In this document: positions 21,086 through 33,683 of the stretch, in pieces
How positions within the stretch are numbered: position 1 is the stretch's first letter
Layout: each line of letters begins with the position of its first letter
From: Bryoerythrophyllum caledonicum
Lineage: Eukaryota; Streptophyta; Bryopsida; Pottiales; Pottiaceae
Length of the DNA: 64,000 nucleotides
Direction: 5' to 3'
NCBI GenBank assembly: GCA_963971425.1
Contig: OZ020522.1
Coordinates: forward strand, 3,942,168-4,006,167
Position numbers and translations under genes: made by a program
Notes under the pieces: model-generated
The model's database searches: none
What the model was told of the DNA's origin: nothing
The model's input: only the letters and a program-made list of their open reading frames with translations

Positions 21086-24000
21086 TAATGCACTAACAAA
21101 GTTCAAGGAATATGCTTGAGATACAAAATTGTGATTAGAAGATTGCAACTATTATTAATATTTTTTAAAGTATTTGTAGCTTCATATCTTGAATCTTGAA
21201 CAATAGACAGAAGTGATTAAAAACTAGACCAATACTCTCTTTGTTTGTGTGCTATTGTTACATAATCCAAATCCTCGCAAATTTAAAATGATGAAAAATC
21301 ATTTCCTATATCTCACTCAAACCTTGTATGAACTCCAAAATTGCATGGCCATTTTTTTGAGGCATCCTAATTGTAGACAATTGTAGACCAAGGTCACTTT
21401 AAGCAAGGAAAGTATGATTTCTTTTTGAATCAATGAAATATGAAGAGTATAAGCTTTATACTCTTCATATCTTCAAAGTGGCACATGTTTTACATTTAAA
21501 AGAGGTGCCAATCTTTTATTTCTATCACTATTTTATTCTATTACTATTTGATTTTGTTACTTGTTCCATTTTCAACCTTATTTGTTTTACTACTTATTAT
21601 TCATTTTAAAAATTGAGATTAAAAGTTTCTTCCTTCATCGATTTACTTAGTACTTACTCTTAGTATTTAAATACTAATTATTATATTGATTTCCTATCTA
21701 ACTAAGTTTTCTTTTTTTAAATTCTTGCATTTATTATCATGTTCTTGCTCAAGATATTGATTTATAGATTTTTTAATCTTCTACTTGTTAATAATTATTT
21801 TATTTAATAAATGTGATGTTTTCTTACTATCTCTATTACTCATTCTTCTTTTCTTAGGTCTCTATTAATATTTAATTTCTTTTGATTTTCTTCCCTAAGT
21901 CTTTCTACTACTTAAGTTATTATTTGTAATATAAAATTCAATAAATAAATCAATAAATAGATAATGGATTTGAAAAATAAATAAAATAGATTGGATAACT
22001 ATTGGCTTTGCTTGAATATCGTGGCTCCTTCCGTGGTGCTTCCCACCCTTCTCGGCCCAATATTCCAAAAGAAGAAGAAGAAGAAGAAGAAGAAGAACGC
22101 CGGTCTCCGAAGGAGGCTGGCGTGAATAAAGTGTATGTTCGTTCCACTACTAAGACCATGCCCACCGGACAAGGAGTTAGTAAGCTCGAACTACTTTTCC
22201 CTTTTGACGGTAGATACTATGTAATAAGTAGCCAAAAACCACAATACAAACCAATCAAAAGTAACAAGGAAGGAGGGAGGGGGAGGAGAGAGAGAAGAGG
22301 GAAAAATGGGGAGTGAAAGATGTAGAGGAGGGTGTGTTTTGCAATGTCAGGGATTAGAGATAAAGTTAAAAAAAAAGAAAAAAATAAAAATAAAAATAGG
22401 GGGGGTAATTTTATGGGGGGTCTTGTGTATCGGGAAGGGCTTGGTTATTTTCAATTTTGCGTTTATGTAAATGGATGGACATAGCATGTTGTATGGCAAT
22501 GATGTTAAAGTTTTTGAAAGTGTTTGTAATCGTATCAATAGGAATTTTGAAAGTATCTTCAAGGTTTTTATAGATGGGATATAGGTGGTGGCGCGAGCGC
22601 CGGCTGTGACTACAATAAGGGGGTCTACTTTCCATCCAAGGGCTATGATATCATCGACGAGGGGTTGGTATTTATTGATTTTATTTTTGATTGTTTCTGG
22701 GGAAAATCAATAATTACATTATGTAAATTCAATGAATTGAATGGTGTAATCTTGATTTATGTGGTTGGGTGGGGGGTCATTTTATAGTAGGCCTCTAACA
22801 CAAAGTATGTCCGGTTTGAGTCTAGCGTTACAGTGACATCGTTGAGTAGCGCATGTACACGGGAGAAGCTATGGGGGGACTGTATTTTCTTGTGGATTGT
22901 TATTGAAGGTGCCGGCATTCATGAGAATAAAGCATCTCAATTTGTGATGGGAGGTAATAAGTTTTCTAATTTCCTATACTGCTTTGTTATGCCTTTTGAC
23001 AATTAAGGAGTGTATGTGTTGGTTTTGGCATTTAAGTAAAACATGGAGCCATGTGTCGGGGTCCGTGGAATTGCATATAGGACATGTTATGGATGGGAAT
23101 CTTTCTATTCCAAAGAAGAGTTGTTTTTGAGCATTTCCCAGAAGAAGAACGCCGATCTCCGAAGGAGGCCGGTGTGAATAAAGTGTATGTTCGTTCCACT
23201 ACTAAGACCATGCCCACCGGACAAGGAGTTAGTAAGCTCGAACTACTTCCCCCTTTTGAGGGTAGACACTATGTAACAAGTAGCCAAAAACCAGAAACCA
23301 ACCAATCAAAAGAGCAACAAGGAAGGGGAGAGAGGGAGAGGGGGGGGGAAGATGGAAAGGCGGGTGTGTTTTGCAATGCCAGTGTGTTTTCGAAAATAAA
23401 GAAAATAGGGGGTAATTTTATGGGGGGTCTTGTGTATCGGAAAGAGGTTGGTTGTTTTCAATTTTGCGTTTATGTAGCAGGACGGACATAGCATGTTGTA
23501 TGGCAATGATGGTAATATTTTTGAAAGTGTTTGTAATTGTATCCATAGGTATTTTGAAGGTATCTTCTAGGATTTTTATAGATGGGATAAAGGTGGTGGC
23601 TCGAGCACCGGTTGTGATTACAATAAGGGGGTCCACTTTCCATCGGAGGGTAGTGTTGTCATCAATAAGGGGTTGGTATTTATTAATTTTATTTTCGATT
23701 GTTTCTGGGGAAAATATGTCATTACAGTATGTAAATTCGATGAATTGAATGGTGTAGTCTTGGTTTATGTGGTCGGGTGGGGGATCATTGTATGGTAGGC
23801 CTCTAACGCATAGTATGTCCGGTTTGAGTCGAGCATTGCAGTGACATTGTTGGGTTTCACATATGCATGGGAGCAGCCATGGTGGGACCGCATTTTCTTG
23901 TGGGTTGTTGTTAAAGGTGCCGGCATTCATGAGGATAAAACATCTCGATTTGTTATGGGAGGTGATTAATTTACGGAGTTCCCATACGACTTTGTTATGT

Positions 24001-24266
24001 CTTTTGACAATTAGGGAGTGTATGTGGTGGTTATGACATTTCAGTAAAACATGTAGCCATGTGTCTGGGTCCGTGGAAGTGCATATTGGGCATGCTATAG
24101 ATGGGAATCTTTCAATTCCAAAGAAGAGTTGTTTTTGGGCGTTTCCCATGTATTGTCCGGTACGGAATTTGATGAGACATGTGATTTGTGAGTCGGTGAT
24201 GATGGGGTTTTTCTAGAAATTTGTAGAGAGTTCATTGTCTATGTTGTTGTTACTAGTCCACTTTTC
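18927..24266 (+). repeat. Left arm of a 5.34-kb inverted repeat
   Basis: Every position x here pairs with position 73957-x on the other strand of 49691-55030. The segments compared differ by only a few single bases (for example near 18970, 19270 and 19945), so identity is above about 99%. The arms are 25.4 kb apart. At 24266 the LINE copy D1 continues leftwards uninterrupted to 24883 in this arm, whereas the other arm stops inside it. This arm is therefore the likelier original and 49691-55030 the copy. The arm contains the remnant gene 18912-21085, AT-rich DNA (21090-22060) and LINE copies D2 and D1. Confidence 0.95.
22070..23139 (-). mobile_element. LINE copy D2, strongly 5'-truncated
   Basis: On the - strand it starts at GGGAAATGCTCAAAAACAACTC (middle of the C-terminal zinc domain) directly after the TTCTTCTTCT tail of copy D1, and ends with the 3' hairpin and a (TTC)n tract of about nine units (22070-22097). 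Frames corresponding to the last third of ORF2 are readable but broken (the segment 22635-22411 ends NNQALPDTQDPP). Confidence 0.85.
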
Positions 24267-24883
24267 TATGTCGGGGCAGTTGACTGAGGTTGTGTCAAGG
24301 TTATTATATAGGTCTTTTTTTTTGAGGTATTTAATCAAGATACTAACTGGGCCTTTATCGGGGGTGTCTTCTTGGGAGGGCGAGTCTTCTTTTTGAAAGT
24401 AGTATGGGGTGGCGTGGGCGTGTTTGTGTGGATCTTTTGCATTTTTGTGTGATTTTTCTGGGCCCTCTTTTCCAAGTTTATCCGCTTGATTGTGTCCATC
24501 AATATCGGCATGGGCTCGGATGTTGTGTAGGGTTGTGATTTGATTTCTTTTTAGTATCATTTGGACCATTGATTCTAGTATGATTTGGTTGGGGTGGCTA
24601 TTGTGGAGGGTAGGGTGTGTTATCTAGGTGTTTAATGGATATAGTGCGTTAATGCTGTTTGTGAATATGTGTGCTGGTTCATTGTTGTATTTTGTTGTGA
24701 CAATTTCCTGAGTTTTGTGGATGGCCATGAGTTCTGCTCTGAGGATATTTGTAGTCCATGAAGCCTTTTGGCTAATTTTATTTCTTTTGTAGAATTGTAT
24801 ATTCCATAACCGGCTTTTTCCCTACGCCAGTGACCAATGCTAATTTGTTCTTGCGGTTTGTAGGAGCCATTGGTATAATAGGG
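23140..24883 (-). mobile_element. LINE copy D1, 5'-truncated
   Basis: Covers part of RNase H to the 3' end. Open pieces: 24569-24213 (RAHADIDGHNQADKLGKEG, the last RNase H motif with its Asp) and 24149-23418 (243 codons, zinc cluster CPICTSTDPDTWLHVLLKC to NNQPLSDTQDPP). A stop separates them at about 24212. The - strand also reads RAELMA near 24730, keeping the RNase H acidic residue that copy C lost. The 5' end at about 24883 lies in the YYTDGS motif region. The 3' end carries the hairpin and a short TTCTTCTTCT tail, immediately followed by copy D2. Confidence 0.87.
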
Positions 24884-25599
24884 GAAAAGCTCGTATGTGA
24901 GCGGTGAGATTAAAGACTTAGCAGAGTAAAAAAAATTTAATTGAAATCAAGGAAGACCTAAGATGTATGGTGTAATTAAACAATGGTATTATAAAATACA
25001 CGCTTGTATACGACCACCCGTATAGGATAATTCCCGGTGGTTTCAAGTCAATATTTCTTCTTCAAAATGCATAATTAGATAAATGGATATTGTCTCGAAT
25101 TCTAGGATTTAGGATCATGATTTTGACTACTATTAGGATTTAGGGTGGCAAATATTATATGCACAAAAGAAGGTAAGAAAAGATTGGCTTTTAAGGATAA
25201 AGGAAGATTGACAAGGTAAAGAGTCAAAAAGCATTCATAGGAATATAAGAAAAAGATGATAACAAAGAGATAAGATTAGTAATATAGAAGATAAATGTAT
25301 GATGTAGTGATGAGCGTTCAAGATGACATCATAAGAACAAAATAATATTTTGTAAAAAGAAAGACTGAAATAAAATATAGACAAATTGTAGGAAAAGGAC
25401 ACGATAGAATGAAATAAATATATAATAAATATGTGATAAAGCCAAGTAAATGCCAAATCATAGCTAGTCAAAGGCAAACTATTAGCCAATAGAAAGCCAA
25501 TTAGAAGCCAGAGTAAATGCTGGCCATTTTATTATTCAATCCAAATCAAAGAACTATCTATAAATGTGAAGCAAAAATTAGGTTTTTCAGAACTATCAT
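24884..25599. other. AT-rich DNA, no supported gene
   Basis: Only short open frames with low-complexity hydrophobic translations. Nothing recognisable. Confidence 0.4.
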
Positions 25600-28500
25600 C
25601 GCTTCCGTTACCCTCATTAGCCTCCATATCAATATTTGTGAAACACGACTATGATATCCGCGCTTAGGTCGCCGTGATGGTGGCAATGGCAAGGCTGCCA
25701 TCAGCTGAGCCGTATTTGCAGCATAGGAAGGGAGAAAAAAACTTGATGGTGTAAACCTTTGAGGCCTTGTTAGAGCAGAAGAGCATGATATTGTTGAAAC
25801 TCTACAAGAAAAAGAATTGGTAAGAAATAAACCATAATAGAAATAAACCATAATAAACGGGGCAAACTTACTCACAAGATGCTACGTGATTGCGTTTTTG
25901 CCTCTTCTCAATGTGCTCACTAGAAACATGCCTCCGGATTCTCTTATTTCTGAGCCGATGGAGCCGGCATAACTGTTGAAATAAGAGGTTCTAAAAGAAC
26001 CTTGAAGATTTATGGGTCCTCCTCGAAGGCCAAAATATGACGTCCGGTGGCTTGACAAGCACGAATAGACGCACCTGCCAAAATAATTAAACGCAACGTT
26101 TAATGCATAAATGAATATCGAAGCACATCAATAAATACAATAAAAAATTAAGTGTAATATAAGACTTACCGATTGAGGCATTCCAATCTAGTATAATATC
26201 TCCGACTTGTGATGTTGCCTCAATGAAGGCCCTCACAAATTCAGAATTCTTCTCTCGAGGCCCCCGCCATGGCACACTTTTGTACGTAAGCTGAGTGTCA
26301 GATGTAACCACGTTGTAGAAGGTATCATGCTGATCTATGTCCTCACAGAAGTAAAATTGAGATTGGATTGGACCATCTTGTACAAATAATTGAACCCAAA
26401 ATCGTGTACACTACAAAAATAAGATATGAACAAATTAGGGCGTACAGAAATACTGAACTTGAAAAAATAAATATGGGAAAATATGAAATATACCGTAAAT
26501 GAGGGATTTCGTGGCAAAGCCAATGGAAGCTCATTCATGGCCCACCAGTCGTGCTCTAGGCAAAAATTATAAGTCTCTGCTAATTCTTTTACTTCAAGCA
26601 AGACTGTGCGGTCATTAGGATAAAAAAGTAGGAGAGCGGCATCGTCATGCAAATATAAGTCAGCAAATTCAAACAATGTCTCCAAATATTTTTCTGCCCT
26701 AATATTCCAAGATGGAATGGTTGTACTTGGTACTGATATTCGAGGCACAGACAAGTTCTCTGGAATATCTGCAATGATCAGATCAATTACAGTGTGCTTG
26801 CACTGTGCATTGGAAACATGACGGTTCCTCCCAGCTCCAACCTATTAGGAAAAAAAATGATCAATAAGAAGAATACAATGAAATCAAAGAAAGCAAAAAT
26901 TAGGAAATATATAGGTAGGAGAAATAAGTACCCGAGGTATAAAGTCATGGAGTGAAGCCCAAAGAGGATGAGGACCATCAGGTTGCTCTAAGGAATCCAT
27001 AATAGTGAAAATCGAGGCATTTCGAATGAATGACTCTGATGACACAATAGGAGGTGGTGCAGAAGAACCTGATGTCGTAGGTTGATGTGCCTTGCGTTGT
27101 TCAACCATATTCCAGGAGGTTTACAAATTTGAAATAACAAGAACCTGCAACTTGAGAATCCATTATAGGAGGATTATCCATTAAAGGAGGGTGATTTGAA
27201 ATTGATACCTTAGCTAGGGCATCTACCACGGCTTTTCCCACAATATCAGCTTGTTCTTTTGCATGTTTAGCTGCCTTCTCTTCCTCTAGCTTCTCTTTTT
27301 CTTTCTTCGACAACCTCTTCTTCTTAAAAGAAGTCCCATCTTCTGTTGCAGTTGGAGGCAATGAAGTAGAATCCTGCAATACAATGTCATCTTCATCCTC
27401 TGCCACGAGTATGACATGTGCGTTGTCAAGGCGGCTAGAGCGAAACTCCACCTCCTCATCAGGGGTAAAAGTGATGGGGCACTCCAAACACCAACCACCA
27501 CCTTGGAGGTGTGATGCTGAGAACTTCTTTTGCTGAGTTAGAGTATAGATGCAGAGACCAAAATTAGATTGAGTCCATGCTGCAAAGAATTGGGGGCAAT
27601 TGTTATTTTAAAGCGCATTTTTAGGCAGAAGTTCCCTCATGACATACATGTAATTACAATGCAGTTGTAAGAATTAAAAAAAACATGTATACGACATGAA
27701 CAAATTTAATTCAATGCATTTAGATTAAATGACAAAGTTTAGTGAAGTACCTATAGACCAGACACGTAACAACAATGTCCCCAGTTGATATATTTTCCAA
27801 TCGAGAACTCTTTAGAAAAGGAGGCTTGACGCTTGTGTGCAAAAATAATAAATATACTTTGTCCCATAACAAGATACGCCACTTTTCAATATAGTCAGCA
27901 GGCCTCATAATTCCAGAAGTGATCTGCCAATCTACTGAAATTGTCCCTCTTGAACAAAGGCCATCAAACTCGTCAATAAACAAGTCCTTGAGCTGAATGC
28001 AGAACATTGAAAAAGTTAAGACAATTACATTGAATGTCCAAATGAGAATTTTAAAAAATTTAGTTCATACCTGAGCCCAAAACGTAGCACGACTCAGCCA
28101 AGAGTCAAACACAGTTTGTTTGACATCTCCACCTGGAAAGCGGAAAGAAGTTCAAAGAGTTGACCCTAAATTCCACCAATGAAGCCATCTAGCCTTAAAG
28201 CGAGGCTCAACTGCTGCAATAGCCACCTTTTGCAGCTTTTCAATTGTCATCTCGGTCTTCTTGAAATGACTAAAATGATAATTGATCTACACACCAAGAA
28301 AGCATAAAAAGACAATGTTTAACATCACAAACTTCAATTCAAAAAAATTATCCTTATAATAATAACATTAAGTAAAATAATATACATACCTCTTCAAAGA
28401 AACCATCTCCATTATCAGGCTTTGCAACCGAAAGGTATTTAGAAAAATCCTTAGATTTGACAGCTTTAACTGTTGAATTTGCTGCACTAGCCATCGCATC

Positions 28501-30062
28501 CCAAGCATCCTCTGATGTCTATTCCTCATCCGGAGTAGACTTCTCGTACTCAACAGAAGCTTCATCGGATGCACGAGAAATGTCTTGCTATAAACAAACC
28601 CCAGGTAATATGAACTCACCAGGTAAAAAGAATAGTGAATCAAATCCATATCATTGCATTGAATTACTTACCCGATATAAAAATGATATGAAAATGTCAA
28701 TGGTAAGTGGAAACCATGTTGGTTTGGCTTTCTTCACTTTGAGACAAGTGCGATATTCTTTTGGTATGAGAAGATCTTTATAATCCTCTAACTTTGGTCC
28801 ACCATAATATCATATGCGTTGCAATTTTGCCGTCAAACTATTTTTGACGTGATCGTTCTGAGTTGACCTATGAAACTATAGTATGAGCAAATTGGTAATA
28901 AAATCAAGATCCAAAGAAGAAATAAATTTTCAATTGTCAACATTTCATATCAATTCACGTCGTGCATACAATTGAGCAACGTTGAAACTCGTCCCTTGGG
29001 ATCCAAGACAATACTGAAGACAAAATAATGCCATTGAGGATTGTGTCCGTACTCCGCATTAATATAGTGCCACCACGCTGAGAACCTGTGATTACCATCC
29101 CAAATGTAGAACATTTTTCCACGGAATGCAACATAATCAGGGTTTGAACTCAAAAGATCTTCAAACCGCTTATTTGCTTCATGCCAATGAGAACTCCAAC
29201 GTGCCTTCACTTCTTAAGTAATATCTTGGGTCCTTTCGTGATCATATTAGATGGAAATTCCCTGTCAATATAGCCCCCTTCAAACTACTTCTCCAGAGCA
29301 GCAACATCAACCTCCTGCAAAGGTCGTACTCTTGGTAATGGAATCATCCTACACAATGGCACATAAAAACGCCCATGTGTGATACTCATACTATGAAGAA
29401 CCTGAACAAAATCAGACTTTTGCTGTTGTCTTCTTGCTCGTTCACCAACTTTGAAATCACAAAGACCTTCGGGACATTTGAGGTTGCCCGAATCCTCCAA
29501 GTCGGAGTCTGTCAAATCCTAATACCAAGGACAGAATATGTCAATAGCAATATCTAATGACAATTTTGCGACTAATTATATAAATGAAAACTGCACATCT
29601 ATAGTAGTACTCAATCTTATCAAATGATGTCTTACCAAAAATGAAGTGTGGAACTTCTCAAATTAATATGATCAATTCAATCTTGTGCATAGGTGACTTA
29701 CCAAAACTGAAGCATCTGATTTTCCTTTGCAGATTCTTCCATGTTGCAATTCGACACCTACAAAAATTCAATAAATCAATTCAATTCAGGTCGCCAAAAA
29801 TTTAATTCGGATCATAGAGTAACATCACCTGTTCATCACAAAAGCCAAATACACGGTCATTGCAATCAATATTAGCAATCACTATTAGCTGACGGTGGTG
29901 AGATTCAATTTAATTCCACAAACTTGAATCCAATTCGACATATAGAGAGGAAGAAAAGTCATATGTTCTCGGTAACACAAGGTCAAAACATGATGATCAC
30001 ATCCAATGTTCACATGCATATGTTCACATCACATGATGTTCACATGCTTCCAGTATCGGCAT

Positions 30063-33000
30063 GCTTCGGTGCGGAAGCACCTTCACTGTCTTAATTGCAA
30101 ACTCTTCAGGCGGCGATCAAGTATGAGAAAACGCAGTTTTTGGACTCCACACGAACTACTCAGGCTGCGATCAAGTTGTTCAGGCAGTGTTCAAAGCTGC
30201 GAGATAAAGTTAGCTCGACGAGCAGCCGGAAGTAGTCGACTCTGGAGAGGAGGCAAACGCGCAGCTGGAGCAACTGAAGCCGCTGGAGCGGGAGAATGAC
30301 TCCACATCTATTATGACTATATTGTGCAACATACTGCACGTTACTGATCAGACGTATGCATATTGATCAGACGAGGATCCAGCGATCACAGTATGCATAC
30401 TGATCAGACGTGTGAGGTCATGTCGCGCAGCTGGAGCGGGAGTATCGTTGGATTGTCGAGTTCATGCTCCAAGTCGCCAAGATCACCGTCTTCGTGTGGT
30501 GCGCGCCCACCATCGTCTCCGTCATCACGTTTGCCTACTGCACTCTCCATGCGCGACATGACCTCACCCCCAACGAGGTCTTCACGGCCGTTGCCACGTT
30601 TTGCATCCTGCAGGAGCCCATCCGCAACTTCCCGCAGACTATTATCGCGGACAGCCAGACGGAGGTCTGGCTCGATCGCCTACAGAAGTACCTCCGGAGC
30701 GAGGAGCTCGACGCGCACATGGTAGACAGGACAACCCCAATTGCCGGCGACACCGTGAAATATGCGTCCTTCTCGTGGACACCAGAGGACTTTACTCATC
30801 CACCCACATTGCGCAACATCAGCTTGGAGGTACGAACTGAATGAGAACCGAATGATACTCGAACAAAATGAGAACCGAGCTGAAGATAACCAATTGAAGA
30901 TTGTCAATTATCATTTTGAAGATATCAAAATCCTTCCTTCGGTGCCAAAAAACCAGTCTGCGCTTCACCTGCGCTATTTCGGGATTTGCGCTTGCAGGCA
31001 AATGATAATACGCCAAGGTAAATATTCATGGCGATGCATGCACAACCACTGCCAGCAAAGTTGCTGGACGAAGTTCACTGTCTCGGAAGATAATGAGAGG
31101 CTCGCGGCAAGAAAAGTGGCAGCGCCAGTTCTTGCTACTCGAACGTCTGCGTTTCAGTCCAAAAATCCAGTCTGCGCAAACTGTCCCAAATTCCAGTCTT
31201 CAATGCCAAAAGTCCAGTCTTCAGTTTCTTAATAATGATTTGATCCAAAGAAAGCTCGAATCCAAACAGAACTGAGCCAACTTAAATCGAAGTGCACAGA
31301 TTCCTTAGGCACCGAATCATGAACATCCGGCGCTAACATGTAGAATCTCTCGCCACCAAAACGTCTAACACCTCGAATCTCTTGCTGCCCGAAGACGGCT
31401 CTTGCAGAAATAATGATATATATCCAAACAGATCTCAGATTCAAACAATACTGATCCAACTGAAACCAAAGCGCGCAGATACCTTCGGCACCAAAACATG
31501 AACGGCGGGCGCTAACACCTCCAATCTATTGGCACCGAAACATATGCGGCCTCCACTAACTTTTGCTGCTCAAAGCCAAATCATGCACCAAACCGACTCA
31601 TCCACCGAACCCTCTCATGCATGAAGCCGACTTATGCACGAAGCCGACTCATGCACCAAAATGAAGCGCGCACCAAAGCGCGTCCACTGAAGAAAGGACT
31701 GCCGCTATCAAACCCTTACAGTCCGTCAAGTCCTGATAGCACATCGTTCAAATCCTAACAGCACATCGTTCATCCATTCGAGGACAACTCATCCAAGTGT
31801 TTTCAACCAAGTTCATCACCTGCTCTTGATTGACTTTAAACGATTGACTTGCAGAAGATTGACTTTGGACATGTTGAACTCACCAAGTCCATTCGATTGT
31901 GAACCTTAAGTCTCGAACAACAGCCACAAACAGATTGTTCATGCACTAATTTTGCACTGTATAATACCATTAATGTTTAGATTTGAAGGCCTTGGACTCT
32001 GTGGAAAACTCTAAACTCTAATTAATATCTTCACGAAAATGCGCTAACAGTCTCAAACAACATGATTCGGTGCCGAATCTTCCTCCAGTGCATTAAAAAA
32101 TTGAATAGTATGAGCAAAGTGACATGAGTATTTAGTGAAGAAGGAATGCTTCGGTGCCGATGCATCCTTTGAAGGCGTCAATTTCAGGATTTAAGATTCC
32201 TTTAGAAAATTAGAACAAAATACGAATGATATTGGCCACTTTCGGTGCCGAAGCACCTTTTTAGGGTCCCTAAATCGTCAATATCACTTTAAACAAAGCG
32301 TAAACCAACAACCTCAAAATCACATCCATGACAGCGAGCTCGTAAACCCTACCTACCGAAGAAGAACATTTATAGGGATCCAAGAACATCACGAAGTCAA
32401 ATCACTTCTTCCAATGTTCCACATATGAATCATAAGCTAAGATGTGGGTCAGACTTTGCCGTCTGGACACAATAAAGGTTAAAAAAGTTGTGGATTAAAC
32501 ATCCTTCGGTGCCAAAACATCCCCAGAGAATTTCAAAATAGCTTCCAGATTGTGAGTGAATATACATATCCCTATTTTAAAAATTCCACTAAATATGTTC
32601 ATGCTATGATTAAAGACCGCTATATCTCTCACGCTTGTACCGCCGGGACTCACCCAGGGATATAAAGGATGCGGATAATACATCCTCGGTGCCAAAACAT
32701 CCCCAGAGGATTTCAATTGAGTTATAAGTAAGTGAATGAAACAACACAAGTGACAAGTTGCACCAAAAGATTGAATACACAATCTCGGCTCCGCATTTTG
32801 AAACTGAATCAAAATTTCATGGTGAAGCATGCAACTTGAGGAAAACAAATTATGCAACTCAAAATTTTGTCTTACCTCCACGTTTGATTGCGAACCTAAA
32901 TGAGCAACAACTTTTGGAGTAGATTCTTCAGTTGACTCTGCCGTATCTTCTTCGACGATTTTTCCTCGGATGATGCCCTGCAAATGAATCAAAAGAAAAT

Positions 33001-33102
33001 ATGTGGGTCAATGTGACCCCCCATCAAACTTCCTCGTTGCCGCTTCGATTCATGCATTGGAAGATAAGATGCAGACATAACATTCTTCGGTGCCGAAGTA
33101 TC
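30063..33102. repeat. Dispersed palindromic motif TTCGGTGCCGAA, about ten copies
   Basis: Full or near-full copies at 30065, 30938, 31308 (reverse form GGCACCGAA), 31485, 31531, 32066, 32150, 32241, 32505, 32686 and 33085. Full palindromes GATTCGGTGCCGAATC (32064) and TTCGGTGCCGAAGCACC (32241) occur. Around 32505, 32686 and 33085 the similarity extends to about 40 bp (AACATCCCCAGAG-AATTTCAA). Read on the - strand these three give KFSGDVLAPKDV, SSGDVLAPRMYY and FWDTSAPKNVMS, so they may be duplicated exon remnants of the host gene. Confidence 0.7.
30428..30829 (+). pseudogene. Captured exon of an ABCC (MRP-type) transporter
   Basis: 134 uninterrupted codons from QLEREYRWIVEF to NISLE, ending at a GT (30830). 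WCAPTIVSVITF, LTPNEVFTAVATFCILQEPI, NFPQTI and LDRLQKYLRSEELD are hallmarks of the end of the first transmembrane domain and the linker to the first nucleotide-binding domain in ABCC transporters. HPPTLRNISLE leads to the ATP-binding domain, whose Walker A motif would be in the next exon and is absent. It is GC-rich (about 58%) against an AT-rich background and lies on the opposite strand inside the largest intron of the ParB/methyltransferase gene. It is a gene fragment, probably moved here by a transposon or by repair. The region 30110-30300 (AQLEQLKPLEREND) may be part of the same insert. Confidence 0.75.
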
Positions 33103-33683
33103 CCAGAAGGAATCCATAATAGTTCCAAGATTGTGAGGTACACAACACAAATGATGAATCGCACTAGAGGATATAAAACGCAAACGGTGAAGAGAAGCGA
33201 CGAGAGAGGAAATGAGGATATAAAACTCAAAACTCAAAGATGATAAACTTACTTCTCCGTTTGGAATCACCGACGTTGCTATTGCCAAACCTTCTGGACT
33301 AGATTCCATTGTAGGTTCTTCTGGAGTATAGTCCGCCATATCACCTTCGTGGCTCCGTCCTAGGACCTTCCCCAACCACACACAAGTGTATTAGAGTCCA
33401 CGAACTTCGGTCAACACGAGGCATTTAACAACTCTAGTACATAGTTGCGATCACGATAAGTATTAAACCAAGACAAATTTGTCCTAAAAAGATACCACTA
33501 TCTGTGTAGACTTACATCATGAACTTCGTCATCCTCCAAAAGGCGGAGTAGGGCGTCATCACAATCACGCTCTGTCGAAGCATATGACAACTCCTTTGCA
33601 GTATCGGAAACGTCAACTTCAGAAATATGTGCCTTTCTCCTTCCCATCTGAGACCTCTTCAGTTGCTTACTACTTGAAAACAA

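Larger units (their letters stand above)
25600..33647 (-). pseudogene. Multi-exon ParB-like / degenerate DNA methyltransferase gene
   Basis: Exons inferred from open frames bounded by AG...GT (- strand): 33647-33516 (MGRRKAHISEVDVSD), 33366-33253, 32977-32876, possibly 29758-29703, 29518-28955, 28867-28672, 28587-28390, 28286-28071, 27992-27751, 27580-27145, 27104-26932, 26841-26494, 26410-26170, 26074-25876 and possibly 25813-25600. The 29518 exon has FRGKMFYIWDGNHRFSAWWH, the D-G-N-H-R signature of ParB/sulfiredoxin-like domains. The 27580 exon has a lysine/glutamate-rich coiled coil. The 26841 exon reads DLIIADIPENL then YLHDDAALLLFYPN, the place of the DPPY motif of N4/N6 amino-methyltransferases. 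The last exons read GDIILDWNASIG and RACQATGRHILAFEED, the place of motif I (FxGxG). Order ParB, DPPY-like, motif I-like resembles bacterial ParB-methyltransferase fusions. Both catalytic motifs are altered. Stops in at least six exons and a frameshift near 29212 make this copy a pseudogene. Confidence 0.65.
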
